DNA of 64,000 nt from Serratia marcescens (GTDB lineage: Bacteria; Pseudomonadota; Gammaproteobacteria; Enterobacterales; Enterobacteriaceae). The DNA lies in assembly GCF_006715005.1 (NCBI RefSeq), contig NZ_VFMJ01000001.1:868001-932000 (forward strand). Reading direction: 5' to 3'. Positions 19,192 through 26,927 of the stretch are shown here, one piece after another. The notes below the pieces were generated by a model. It was not told where the DNA came from. It worked only from the letters and a program-made list of their open reading frames with translations, and searched no databases. Both the position numbers and the translations under genes were made by a program. Position 1 is the first letter of the stretch. Every line of letters begins with the position of its first letter.

Positions 19192-20187
19192 ATGAGGATC
19201 GTATCGTTGTCTGCATGGGCACTGTTGGTTGGCGTGTTGTTGCACGGCAGTTTGTGGGCTGCGCCGCCTGCGAGCGAAATGCGCATTGCCTCGCCGTGGC
19301 CCGCGCAAAACGCCATCATCGCGATGCTGGGTTATGGCGATAACATCGTCGGCACCTCGAATGTCGCGAAACAGATCCCGCTGTTTCGCCAAAGCCTGCC
19401 GCGCATTGACGCCGTTCCGGTAGTGAGTGTGAATAGTGGGCAAGCGTTGAATCCGGAACAAATCATCGCGTTTGGCACTCGGCTGCTGTTTGTGCCTGAC
19501 AGCATGAAAGTGCCGCAATTGGATTTACTCGAGCGGGCTGGGGTGCGCGTATTGGCGTTTAAAGCCAATTCGATGGCGGCGCTGCGCGAACGAGTGTTAA
19601 AAACGGGGGCCGCGCTGGGGCCGGATGCGCAGGAAAAAGCGTTGGCTTACGAGCGCTATTTTTCTCGTAATGTGGCGCGCGTCGCCGAGCGGCTGAAGGA
19701 TTTGCCGCCAGGGCAGCGCATTCGCGTTTATCACAGCATGGGCAATCCGCTGACCACCTCAGGGCGGCCGTCACTTAACCAGGATTGGATGGATCTGGCC
19801 GGCGCCGCTAACGTGGCGGAAACGTGGTTTGGCCTGAAAAAAGAGGGGGCGGGCGAAGTGGCGCTGGAGCAGATCGTGGCCGCCAATCCGCAGGTGATCG
19901 TGGCGATGAACAGGCGCGATGCCGAAGAGATACGCACGTCTGCGCAATGGCAGGGCATCGATGCCGTTTTGCGGCATCGGGTCGTGGTCAATCCCAAGGG
20001 GATGTTCTGGTGGTGTCGCGAGACCAGCGAAGAGGCGCTGCAGTTTTTATGGTTGGCGAAAACGCTGTACCCGGCGCGTTTTGCCGACATTGACATGCGG
20101 GAAGAGACGAGAGGTTTTTATCGGGACTTTTTCGGTCTGTCGCTCACTGCGGCGCAGATTGACGCTATTCTTAATCCACCCGCTTGA
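19192..20187 (+). CDS. periplasmic metal/siderophore-type ABC substrate-binding protein
   Basis: A 331-residue TroA/FepB-fold binding protein with a signal peptide cleaved near LWAAPPAS. Stretches such as ASPWPAQNAIIAMLGYGDNIVGTS, NQDWMDLAGAANVAETWFGL and FWWCRETSEEALQFLWLAKTLYP fit the family that delivers metal chelates to FecCD-type permeases. It is cotranscribed with the TonB receptor (7 bp gap). No permease or ATPase gene follows: a terminator and the convergent tyrP come next. It must work with a permease encoded elsewhere or have another role. Confidence 0.85.
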   Translation: MRIVSLSAWALLVGVLLHGSLWAAPPASEMRIASPWPAQNAIIAMLGYGDNIVGTSNVAKQIPLFRQSLPRIDAVPVVSVNSGQALNPEQIIAFGTRLLFVPDSMKVPQLDLLERAGVRVLAFKANSMAALRERVLKTGAALGPDAQEKALAYERYFSRNVARVAERLKDLPPGQRIRVYHSMGNPLTTSGRPSLNQDWMDLAGAANVAETWFGLKKEGAGEVALEQIVAANPQVIVAMNRRDAEEIRTSAQWQGIDAVLRHRVVVNPKGMFWWCRETSEEALQFLWLAKTLYPARFADIDMREETRGFYRDFFGLSLTAAQIDAILNPPA

Positions 20188-20188
20188 A

Positions 20189-20221
20189 CAGATTCGGGGG
20201 CCGAAACGGCCCCCGAATCTG
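20189..20221. terminator. bidirectional terminator between binding protein and tyrP
   Basis: A perfect 15-bp stem (CAGATTCGGGGGCCG with its complement) and an AAA loop. It ends one base from the tyrP stop and two bases after the binding-protein stop. It lacks a long T tract but is symmetric and shared by the two convergent genes. Confidence 0.75.
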
Positions 20222-21430
20222 TTACCCCACCGCCGGCAGCATGCCGCTGGCGATGCCCAGTTGAATGGCGATCACCGTTACCCCGCAGACAAACACCAAC
20301 GCCAGCGCCGGCGTACCGCCCCAGACACGGTACTGCGCCTGATGTTTTTGGCGGGTTTTCCACACCAGCAAGGAAGGCAGCAGCAGCGCCAGCACCGACA
20401 GGGCGATGGCGGCGAAACCCAGCGCCAGCACGAAACCGCGCGGGTAGAACAGCGCGAAGGCCAGCGGCGGCAGGAAGGTGATGGCGCCGGTTTGCAGGCG
20501 GCCACGCACGTTATCTTGACGCTTGAACAGGTCGGCCAGGAAATCGAACAGCCCGAGCGCGACGCCGAGGAACGAGGTCGCCAGCGCCAGATCGGCGAAC
20601 AGGTGCACCGCCAGTTCAACGTGCGGTGAAGCTACTGCATCACGCACCGCCTGCAACAGGCCGTTTAGCCCGGCCTGCTGAGCCAGGATGCCGACGAAGG
20701 TGTCGGAGCTGATGCTGCCCAACGTCGCCAGCTGCCAGAAGATATAGGCGATCAGTGGGATCGCGCTGCCGATGATAAACACCCAACGCAGTTTGCGAAT
20801 GTTGCCGCCCATGTAGTTGACGATGCTCGGCACGCTGCCGTGGAAGCCGAAGGAGGTGAAGATCACCGGAATGGCCGACAGCGCCAGGCCTTGCTCCAGC
20901 GGCAACGTCATCAGATTGGTCTGGTGGATATTCGGCAACATCAGGCCGAGCATCACTACCAGAAACACCACTTTGGCGCTGAACAGGATGCGGTTGAACA
21001 AATCGACCGAGTGGGTGCCGATGCACACCACGCCGCCGGCCACCAGGGTGAACAGCAGGACGCCGAGCGACACCGGGAAGTCCTGCGACGTCCATTGGCT
21101 GATGCTGGTGGCGAGCAATTCGCCGGCGCCGCTGATATAGGCGGCGGTGAGGGCATACATCAGGAACATCATGCTAAAGCTGGTCAGCCACTGGCCGCCG
21201 CCGCCGAGATAACGTTTGGCGAGCGTGCCCAGACCGGTATCCGCCTGCTCATGCTGGTAAACCTCCACCAGCAACAGCGCGGTGTAACACATCAACAGCC
21301 ACAGCCCGACCAGTAAGGCCAGCGTGACGCCGAAACCGACGCCGGCTGCCGCCAGCGGCATCGCCAGCATTCCGGCGCCAATGGTGGTGCCCGCCACGAT
21401 AAAAACACTGCCAAGAGTGCGATTCTTCAC
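20222..21430 (-). CDS. tyrP: tyrosine-specific permease
   Basis: A 402-residue inner-membrane amino-acid/proton symporter with 11 hydrophobic helices. The sequence follows E. coli TyrP closely from [20 protein letters not shown] to the C-terminal GMLPAVG. It imports tyrosine. The frame begins with GTG at 21430; no in-frame ATG gives the conserved N-terminus. Upstream lie a sigma-70 promoter and two TyrR boxes spaced as in E. coli, so regulation by TyrR with aromatic amino acids is expected. Confidence 0.95.
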   Translation of the reverse strand: MKNRTLGSVFIVAGTTIGAGMLAMPLAAAGVGFGVTLALLVGLWLLMCYTALLLVEVYQHEQADTGLGTLAKRYLGGGGQWLTSFSMMFLMYALTAAYISGAGELLATSISQWTSQDFPVSLGVLLFTLVAGGVVCIGTHSVDLFNRILFSAKVVFLVVMLGLMLPNIHQTNLMTLPLEQGLALSAIPVIFTSFGFHGSVPSIVNYMGGNIRKLRWVFIIGSAIPLIAYIFWQLATLGSISSDTFVGILAQQAGLNGLLQAVRDAVASPHVELAVHLFADLALATSFLGVALGLFDFLADLFKRQDNVRGRLQTGAITFLPPLAFALFYPRGFVLALGFAAIALSVLALLLPSLLVWKTRQKHQAQYRVWGGTPALALVFVCGVTVIAIQLGIASGMLPAVG

Positions 21431-21490
21431 GTTTTTTCTCTACCAGCCGAAAGATTTTGAAAATTATAGGTAACGATTTATGAGGATGGC

Positions 21491-21519
21491 AGGATAGTGG
21501 AAGCCCTAATTTGTGTCAA
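21491..21519 (-). promoter_or_regulatory. tyrP sigma-70 promoter
   Basis: Reading the minus strand, a consensus -35 TTGACA (21519-21514), a 17-bp spacer and a -10 TATCCT (21496-21491) lie about 60 bp upstream of the GTG start. The -35 overlaps the weaker TyrR box. Confidence 0.75.
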
Positions 21520-21531
21520 ACCGACGTTACG
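21514..21531. promoter_or_regulatory. weak TyrR box overlapping tyrP -35
   Basis: TGTCAA-N6-GTTACG. It retains the invariant G and C of the TyrR consensus TGTAAA-N6-TTTACA with three mismatches elsewhere. It covers the -35 hexamer, where TyrR with tyrosine would block RNA polymerase. Confidence 0.6.
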
Positions 21532-21536
21532 CGCGC

Positions 21537-21554
21537 CGTACACTAATGTTTACA
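21537..21554. promoter_or_regulatory. strong TyrR box upstream of tyrP
   Basis: CGTACA-N6-TTTACA with a perfect right half and the invariant G/C pair. It is centred 23 bp upstream of the weak box. The strong-upstream/weak-overlapping arrangement is the one known for E. coli tyrP. Confidence 0.7.
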
Positions 21555-21675
21555 TCTCGCGGACCGGCATGGCACATGAGAAACGGAGCCATGGCTGAAA
21601 TTATCCGCAGGCGGCTAGTGAAAAGTTATTTACGGGCTTCTATAGTGGAATGACCAAAAAATGTGGGAGAGATCA

Positions 21676-22872
21676 ATGTTAAGGGTGGAGATGCTCAGCA
21701 CCGGCGATGAGGTGCTGCACGGGCAAATTATTGATACCAACGCCGCCTGGCTGGCGGACTACCTGTTCCAGCAGGGGGTGCCGATGAGCGGGCGTGAAAC
21801 GGTCGGGGACAGCCTCTCTGCGTTGATCGAGATCCTGCAGGAACGAAGCCATATTGCCGATGTGCTGATCGTCAACGGCGGCCTGGGGCCGACCAGTGAC
21901 GATCTCAGCGCGCTGGCCGCCGCGAAAGCCTGTGGCGTAGAGCTGGTCGAACGGGCCGACTGGCTGGCGCGCATGGAAGCCTATTTCGCCGAGCGTGGGC
22001 GGCCGATGGCCCCTTCCAATCGCAAGCAGGCGCAGATCCCGGCCAACGCGGAAATGCTGGATAACCCGGTGGGTACCGCCTGCGGTTTCGCATTGCAACT
22101 GAACAAATGTCAGATGTTCTTCACCCCCGGCGTGCCGTCGGAATTCAAAGTGATGGTCGAACAGCAGATCGTGCCGCGCCTGCGCCAGCGCTTCACTTTA
22201 CCGCCGCCGCCGCTGTGCCTGCGCCTGACGACGTTCGGCACCTCCGAGAGCGATCTGGCCGCCGAACTGGATGGCATGCCGCTGCCGCCGGAAGTGGTGC
22301 TGGGTTACCGCTCATCCAGCCCGATTATCGAACTGAAGCTGACCGGGCCGGAAAGCCGGCGTGCGGAAATGGAGCAGGCATGGCGGCGCGTGCGCGAAGT
22401 GGCGGGGGACAACTGCATTTTTGAAGGCACCGTCGGGTTGCCGGCGTTGTTAACGCAGCGGCTGAGTCAGCAAGGGCTGAAGCTGGCGTTGAGCGAGCAA
22501 TTCAGCGGCGGGTTGATCAATCTGCAGCTGCAAAGCGAGGGCGCGCCACTGGCGGGGGGCGAGCTGCTGCCGGCGCACTGTATCGAAACGCTGGAAACGA
22601 CGCTGGCCCGCGCCCGCTCGCTGGCGGAGTTGACCGGTGCGCCGTTGGCGTTGGCGGTCAGCGCCATGCGCGATGAGCAGGTGAGCATTGCGCTGCACAC
22701 GCCGCGCGGCGGTATTGGCCAGACCGTGCGTTATCGTGCGTCGCGCCACGGCCTGTGGCTGCGTCAGGAGTCGGTGGCGATGCTGGCGCTGGATATGCTG
22801 CGCCGCTGGCTGAATGGGGGCCAGGCGTGCGGTAAAAACGCCTGGCTGGAGGTAGTGGAAATTATCGAGTGA
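21676..22872 (+). CDS. yfaY: CinA-like protein YfaY
   Basis: A 398-residue protein of the CinA/YfaY family. Residues 1-170 are a MoCF-like (molybdopterin-binding/CinA N-terminal) domain with STGDEVLHGQIIDTNAAWLA and VNGGLGPTSDDLSALA; the C-terminal half is a divergent CinA-type amidase-like domain. Some CinA relatives act as nicotinamide-nucleotide amidases or ADP-ribose pyrophosphatases; YfaY itself is poorly characterised. Start 21676 follows GGGAGA by five bases and is preferred over the ATG at 21661. Confidence 0.85.
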   Translation: MLRVEMLSTGDEVLHGQIIDTNAAWLADYLFQQGVPMSGRETVGDSLSALIEILQERSHIADVLIVNGGLGPTSDDLSALAAAKACGVELVERADWLARMEAYFAERGRPMAPSNRKQAQIPANAEMLDNPVGTACGFALQLNKCQMFFTPGVPSEFKVMVEQQIVPRLRQRFTLPPPPLCLRLTTFGTSESDLAAELDGMPLPPEVVLGYRSSSPIIELKLTGPESRRAEMEQAWRRVREVAGDNCIFEGTVGLPALLTQRLSQQGLKLALSEQFSGGLINLQLQSEGAPLAGGELLPAHCIETLETTLARARSLAELTGAPLALAVSAMRDEQVSIALHTPRGGIGQTVRYRASRHGLWLRQESVAMLALDMLRRWLNGGQACGKNAWLEVVEIIE

Positions 22873-22875
22873 CGG

Positions 22876-24081
22876 TCATGGCGCCGAGTTGCCGGCGTCA
22901 CGGCTTTGCTGCAGCCGTTCGGACGCCAGCCGTGACAGGCGTATCGCCGCGGCGCCCCGCACGTGCAGTTCCAGACCGTAGTCCCTGAGCGCCTGCGCGG
23001 CGCTGCCGGCTTGCGCCAGATGCGTCGCCAGGCTGGCGGCGTCCGCCAAGGCGGTGTTGGCGCCAAGCCCGCCCGCCGGGCTCATGGCGTGCACGGCGTC
23101 GCCGAGAAAGGCGATGCGTTCGCTGTGCCACACCGGCATCGCCTTCGTGACCTGCACCGCCCGCACGCTGAGTGACTGGGGATCCGCCAGCGCTAACGCC
23201 GTTTGCAAGGCGGGCGCCCATCCCTGCGAGATATGCCGTACACGCGTCTGCAGCGCAGCGCTGCCCTCCGCCCGTGCCGGCCCGCCGAGCCGTTCAGCCG
23301 ATCCAATACAGGCCCAATAGAGATAGTCGTCGACCGGGGTGAGGCGGCAATCGGGCGCGTAGTCGGCCGCCAACTGCGCCATGGGCGCCTGAAAGCGCAT
23401 CGGTTCAATCACCAGCGACAAGCCGTCGGCGAAGACGACCGACACGCCGCGCAGCAATTCGGGGGCCAATTGGGCCCGGGTCGCCGCGTCGAGCGGCGTT
23501 TTGCCGTAGAGGGTGACCGCGCCGCTGTCTTCGGGCCCCGCCTCGGGCAGGCAGCGCCGCCGCACCAGCGAGTTGACGCCGTCGGCGGCGATCAGCACAT
23601 CGACCTGCACTTGCTCGCCGTTGGCGAACTGAAGTTCCACACCCTGTGACGTTTGTGCAAACTCACGCAGGGTATAGCCGAAGCGCACCCGATCTTGCAG
23701 ACCGGCGAGCAGGATTTCGCGCAGCGTTTGCCGATGAACGCCGAGATCGCCGCTTGGCTCCTGTGCCTGCCGCGGGCTGGAGGGCAGCCAGTGCTCAGGG
23801 CGTCGGGCGTTGAGCGGGGCAAGCTGCGGATCCCAGAGATTGCTCTCACCGCTGTTTTGCGCGCTGCCGGCGCAGAGCAACCGGAAGTGCGCCGGCGGCT
23901 GACAGGCGGCCAGCGCCTGCTGGCCCGTCGGATCGATGCGTAGCCGGTAGCCCTGATCGCGCGCTTGCGGTGTGGTGTCGCGTTCAAACACCGTGGCGTG
24001 GATGCCGAAGCGGCGCAGCCCCTGAGCCAGACACAGACCGCCGGGGCCGGCGCCGATAATGCCAATGCTGAGTGTTGTCAT
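22876..24081 (-). CDS. FAD-dependent aromatic-type monooxygenase
   Basis: A 401-residue class A flavoprotein monooxygenase. It shows the dinucleotide-binding GxGxxG (IGIIGAGPGGLCLAQGL), the middle motif VLIAADGVNSLVRR and the FAD-ribityl motif IAFLGDAVHAMSPAGGLGAN. This architecture hydroxylates or epoxidises small aromatic or polycyclic substrates with NAD(P)H and oxygen. ATG 24081 is favoured over 24084 or a long upstream extension because GAGGGA precedes it. It is divergent from an AraC-type regulator. The substrate is unknown; neither neighbour is an evident pathway partner. Confidence 0.82.
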   Translation of the reverse strand: MTTLSIGIIGAGPGGLCLAQGLRRFGIHATVFERDTTPQARDQGYRLRIDPTGQQALAACQPPAHFRLLCAGSAQNSGESNLWDPQLAPLNARRPEHWLPSSPRQAQEPSGDLGVHRQTLREILLAGLQDRVRFGYTLREFAQTSQGVELQFANGEQVQVDVLIAADGVNSLVRRRCLPEAGPEDSGAVTLYGKTPLDAATRAQLAPELLRGVSVVFADGLSLVIEPMRFQAPMAQLAADYAPDCRLTPVDDYLYWACIGSAERLGGPARAEGSAALQTRVRHISQGWAPALQTALALADPQSLSVRAVQVTKAMPVWHSERIAFLGDAVHAMSPAGGLGANTALADAASLATHLAQAGSAAQALRDYGLELHVRGAAAIRLSRLASERLQQSRDAGNSAP

Positions 24082-24200
24082 CATGTTCCCTCGTGAGTCA
24101 GTGGCCACAAACGGGAGCGGCCGGAAGCATTTCATTATGTCGGCGCAGGAAAAGGTTGATATAACGGTATCTGGACTAAAAATAGTGATAAGTGGCCAAT

Positions 24201-25022
24201 ATGAACGATAACCCTCACTTCGCCGATGCTGACTGCAGCGAATGGCGGGCGGGCCCCTGGCTGATCGCCCTTGGCGGCCGCGACGCGGCAGGCCGGGAGT
24301 ATCGGTTGGGCACGCGCGAATACGACTGGCATCAGCATGTGCGCGGGCAGCTGCTGTGCGTCGAAAGCGGCTTGCTGCATGTACGCACGGCGCACGGCGA
24401 TTGGGTGCTGCCGCCGCAGCGGGCGGGTTGGATCCCACCGGCGACGCAGCACCGGGTGCAGGTCTGCGGCGCGCTGAGCGGCTGGAGTTTGCTGCTGGCG
24501 CCGGAGGCCTGCAACGATCTGTCGAATGTACCCTGCGTCATCGGCATTAGCGCCGTGCTGCAGGCGCTGGCTCAGCGAGCAGAAGGCTGGGACAAGCGCA
24601 GCGCGCTCACCCTGGAGCAGGATCGCATGGCGCAGGTGATGCGGGACGAGATACGTTTGGCGCCGACGGAACCACTGCATTTGCCGATGTCGTCCCATCC
24701 GCGCCTGGCCGGCGTTCTGCAGGCCTTGCTGGCGCAGCCGGGGAGCGAGCGTTCGCTGGAGGCGTGGGCTGAATGGGGGGCGATGTCGCCGCGTACCCTG
24801 CGGCGGCTGATGATCGGCGAGACGGGGTTGAGTTTTGCCCAGTGGCGCCAGCAGGCCCGGTTGTCGTATGCGTTAGCGAAGCTGGCCGAAGGCGAGACGG
24901 TGCTGCAGATCGCGGAAACGCTGGGATATGCCTCGCCGAGTAATTTTATCGCCATGTTTCGCAAAGCCTTTGGCGATTCTCCGGCACGTTATTTTTCCGC
25001 ATCGGCAGGCAAGGGGCGCTAA
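24201..25022 (+). CDS. AraC-family regulator with cupin sensor
   Basis: A 273-residue regulator. The N-terminal cupin-like half contains YDWHQHVRGQLLCVESG and WVLPPQRAGWIPPATQHRV. The C-terminal AraC HTH pair contains SLEAWAEWGAMSPRTLRRLM and LQIAETLGYASPSNFIAMFRKAFGDSPARYF. The ATG at 24201 is used; a GTG at 24192 is possible. It is divergent from the flavin monooxygenase with about 120 bp between, and likely controls that gene. Confidence 0.85.
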   Translation: MNDNPHFADADCSEWRAGPWLIALGGRDAAGREYRLGTREYDWHQHVRGQLLCVESGLLHVRTAHGDWVLPPQRAGWIPPATQHRVQVCGALSGWSLLLAPEACNDLSNVPCVIGISAVLQALAQRAEGWDKRSALTLEQDRMAQVMRDEIRLAPTEPLHLPMSSHPRLAGVLQALLAQPGSERSLEAWAEWGAMSPRTLRRLMIGETGLSFAQWRQQARLSYALAKLAEGETVLQIAETLGYASPSNFIAMFRKAFGDSPARYFSASAGKGR

Positions 25023-25139
25023 GCGAAATACTTTGAGGATAGTTATATATTCCTAATTAATCATAAGGTTATAGGGGATATTCGCGACGAGGGAATGCTG
25101 TTACTCTTTTGGCGGGTGCTTGAGACTGTTCGTCTTGGG

Positions 25140-25215
25140 CATTGTGTGACAAGGCGGATAGATGAAAGCCCCAGACTGACTCTCAATCAGAATGGGGCTG
25201 CACATACCGCCTAGA
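25140..25215 (-). ncRNA. candidate Sok-like antisense RNA
   Basis: The plus-strand leader of the hok-like gene has the layout of hok/sok loci: GGGTGCTTGAGACTG at 25114, then a hairpin AGCCCCA...TGGGGCT at about 25167-25199 with an inner CTGA/TCAG arm. In such loci an antisense RNA complementary to this leader silences the toxin. The antisense transcript itself cannot be seen in sequence and its ends are guesses. Confidence 0.35.
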
Positions 25216-25222
25216 CACCGGT

Positions 25223-25393
25223 ATGGTAGCCCCTTCACAGCAAGGAGGCAAGCATGCGCTTAAGGCATGTGTTCCACTCGCTAACCGTTGTATGTATTAC
25301 GGTTTTGTTATTTATCTGGATGATAAGAGACTCGCTGTGCGAGCTAAAAATCTACCAGGAAAATATCACTATCCTGATCAGGTTGGCGTGTGA
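25223..25393 (+). CDS. possible Mok-like overlapping reading frame
   Basis: A 56-codon frame (MVAPSQQGGKHALKAC...) begins 31 bp upstream of the hok-like ATG and overlaps it almost entirely in another frame. In R1 hok/sok a similar overlapping frame, mok, couples translation to hok. The start lacks a strong ribosome site and the peptide has no family features, so its role rests on position. Confidence 0.35.
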   Translation: MVAPSQQGGKHALKACVPLANRCMYYGFVIYLDDKRLAVRAKNLPGKYHYPDQVGV

Positions 25394-25406
25394 GGTGAAG
25401 CGGTAA
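25254..25406 (+). CDS. Hok/Gef-family type I toxin, small membrane peptide
   Basis: A 50-residue peptide with a strong AAGGAGG ribosome site, a hydrophobic membrane helix (residues 9-23, SLTVVCITVLLFIWM) and a periplasmic tail. The tail carries the family signature RDSLCELKIYQENI and ends LACEVKR, with two cysteines at the expected spacing. Hok peptides insert in the inner membrane and collapse the proton-motive force unless a Sok antisense RNA blocks translation. It lies between the AraC regulator and yfaE, outside any evident mobile element. It is short and easily missed by gene callers. Confidence 0.85.
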   Translation: MRLRHVFHSLTVVCITVLLFIWMIRDSLCELKIYQENITILIRLACEVKR

Positions 25407-25412
25407 TCATAG

Positions 25413-25430
25413 GGCGGGGGCAACCCCGCC
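25413..25430 (+). terminator. 3' hairpin of hok-like mRNA
   Basis: GGCGGGG-GCAA-CCCCGCC, followed by TTCT, seven bases after the hok stop. Hok mRNAs typically end with a GC-rich hairpin at this distance. Confidence 0.6.
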
Positions 25431-25465
25431 TTCTGGTCTCCAGGCGCGGTTTCCGGCACCCGACT

Positions 25466-25726
25466 TTACATTTCCAGCTCGATATCCGTCAGCGGCATGC
25501 AGCAGCAGGGCAGGATCTCGCCGGCGTTGATAAACGCCAGCGGCTGCTGGCGGTAGGTCACTTCACCTTTCACCAGCTTCAGGCGGCAGGCGCCGCAATA
25601 GCCGGAGCGGCATTGGTACTCCACCTGCACGTCGTGCAGTTCCAGCACGTCGAGCAGGCAGTTTTCACTGTTGGGGCAGGAGAGCTGCGTGCCGGCGGCG
25701 CGCAGCGTTACGATTGGCGTCGCCAT
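25466..25726 (-). CDS. yfaE: 2Fe-2S ferredoxin YfaE, cofactor maintenance for NrdB
   Basis: An 86-residue plant-type ferredoxin. The cluster cysteines are Cys39, Cys44 and Cys47 (CRSGYCGAC) plus one in the CCC at 74-76. E. coli YfaE supplies electrons to regenerate the diferric-tyrosyl cofactor of NrdB. Here it lies three bases downstream of nrdB, the conserved order. Confidence 0.95.
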   Translation of the reverse strand: MATPIVTLRAAGTQLSCPNSENCLLDVLELHDVQVEYQCRSGYCGACRLKLVKGEVTYRQQPLAFINAGEILPCCCMPLTDIELEM

Positions 25727-25729
25727 CGC

Positions 25730-26860
25730 TTACAGTTCGAAGTCGCTCAGGTCGTCGGCGTTGATCTCCGAGTCGATCTGGCCAACCAGGTAGGAGCTCA
25801 CTTCCACTTCCTGCGGCGCCACCTGCACGTTGTCGGACACCAACCAGGCATTGATCCACGGGATCGGGTTGGAACGAGTTTCGAACGGCAGACCGAGGCC
25901 GACCGCCTGCATGCGGATATTGGTGATGTATTCCACATACTGGCACAGGATGTCTTTGTTCAGGCCGATCATCGAGCCGTCGCGGAACAGGTATTCCGCC
26001 CACTCTTTTTCCTGCTGGGCGGCCAGCACGAACAGATCGTAGCACTGCTGCTGACATTCTTCGGCGATCTCCGCCATTTCCGGATCGTCGGCGCCGGAAC
26101 GCATCAGGTTCAGCATGTGCTGGGTGCCGGTCAGGTGCAGCGCTTCGTCGCGGGCGATCAGCTTGATGATTTTGGCGTTGCCTTCCATCAGTTCGCGCTC
26201 GGCGAACGCGAAGGAGCAGGCAAAGCTGACGTAGAAGCGGATCGCTTCCAGCGCGTTCACGCTCATCAGGCACAGGTACAGCTGCTTTTTCAGCGCACGC
26301 AGATTGACGGTGACGGTTTTACCGTTCACCTGGTGGGTGCCTTCACCCAGCAGGTGATAGTAGCTGGTCATCTCGATCAGATCGTCGTAGTAGCCGGAAA
26401 TGTCTTTCGCGCGCTTCTTGATCTCTTCGTTGGTGACGATGTCGTCGAACACCAGCGCCGGATCGTTGACGATATTGCGGATGATGTGAGTGTAGGAACG
26501 GGAGTGGATGGTCTCGGAGAACGACCAGGTTTCCACCCAGGTTTCCAGCTCAGGGATCGAGATCAGCGGCAGCAGGGCGACGTTCGGGCTGCGACCCTGG
26601 ATGGAATCCAGCAGCGTCTGATACTTCAGGTTGCTGATGAAGATGTGCTTCTCGTGCTCCGGCAGCGCCTGGTAATCGATGCGATCGCGGGAGACGTCAA
26701 CTTCTTCCGGGCGCCAGAAGAAGGAGAGCTGTTTTTCGATCAGCTTTTCGAAGATTTCATGCTTTTGCTGGTCGAAACGCGCAACGTTTACCGACTGGCC
26801 GAAGAACATCGGCTCTTGCAGCTGGTCGTTTTTGGTCTGAGAAAAAGTGGTGTAAGCCAT
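25730..26860 (-). CDS. nrdB: class Ia ribonucleotide reductase, beta subunit
   Basis: A 376-residue R2 protein, the same length as in E. coli. The radical tyrosine is Tyr123 in [12 protein letters not shown], and the iron ligands appear in [16 protein letters not shown] and EECQQQCYD contexts. It houses the diiron-tyrosyl cofactor that starts catalysis by NrdA. It is the middle gene of nrdA-nrdB-yfaE. Confidence 0.97.
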   Translation of the reverse strand: MAYTTFSQTKNDQLQEPMFFGQSVNVARFDQQKHEIFEKLIEKQLSFFWRPEEVDVSRDRIDYQALPEHEKHIFISNLKYQTLLDSIQGRSPNVALLPLISIPELETWVETWSFSETIHSRSYTHIIRNIVNDPALVFDDIVTNEEIKKRAKDISGYYDDLIEMTSYYHLLGEGTHQVNGKTVTVNLRALKKQLYLCLMSVNALEAIRFYVSFACSFAFAERELMEGNAKIIKLIARDEALHLTGTQHMLNLMRSGADDPEMAEIAEECQQQCYDLFVLAAQQEKEWAEYLFRDGSMIGLNKDILCQYVEYITNIRMQAVGLGLPFETRSNPIPWINAWLVSDNVQVAPQEVEVSSYLVGQIDSEINADDLSDFEL

Positions 26861-26894
26861 AAGCCTGAATCCATCGTAACGTGGCTAAATGAAG

Positions 26895-26914
26895 GGGCCG
26901 GAAAATTCCGGCCC
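26895..26914 (-). other. nrdA-nrdB intergenic hairpin
   Basis: GGGCCGGAA and TTCCGGCCC form a compact stem in the 67-bp gap between nrdA and nrdB. Without a T tract on the minus strand, it is more likely an mRNA-processing or stability element than a terminator. Confidence 0.5.
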
Positions 26915-26927
26915 GCTAGGTCAAACT

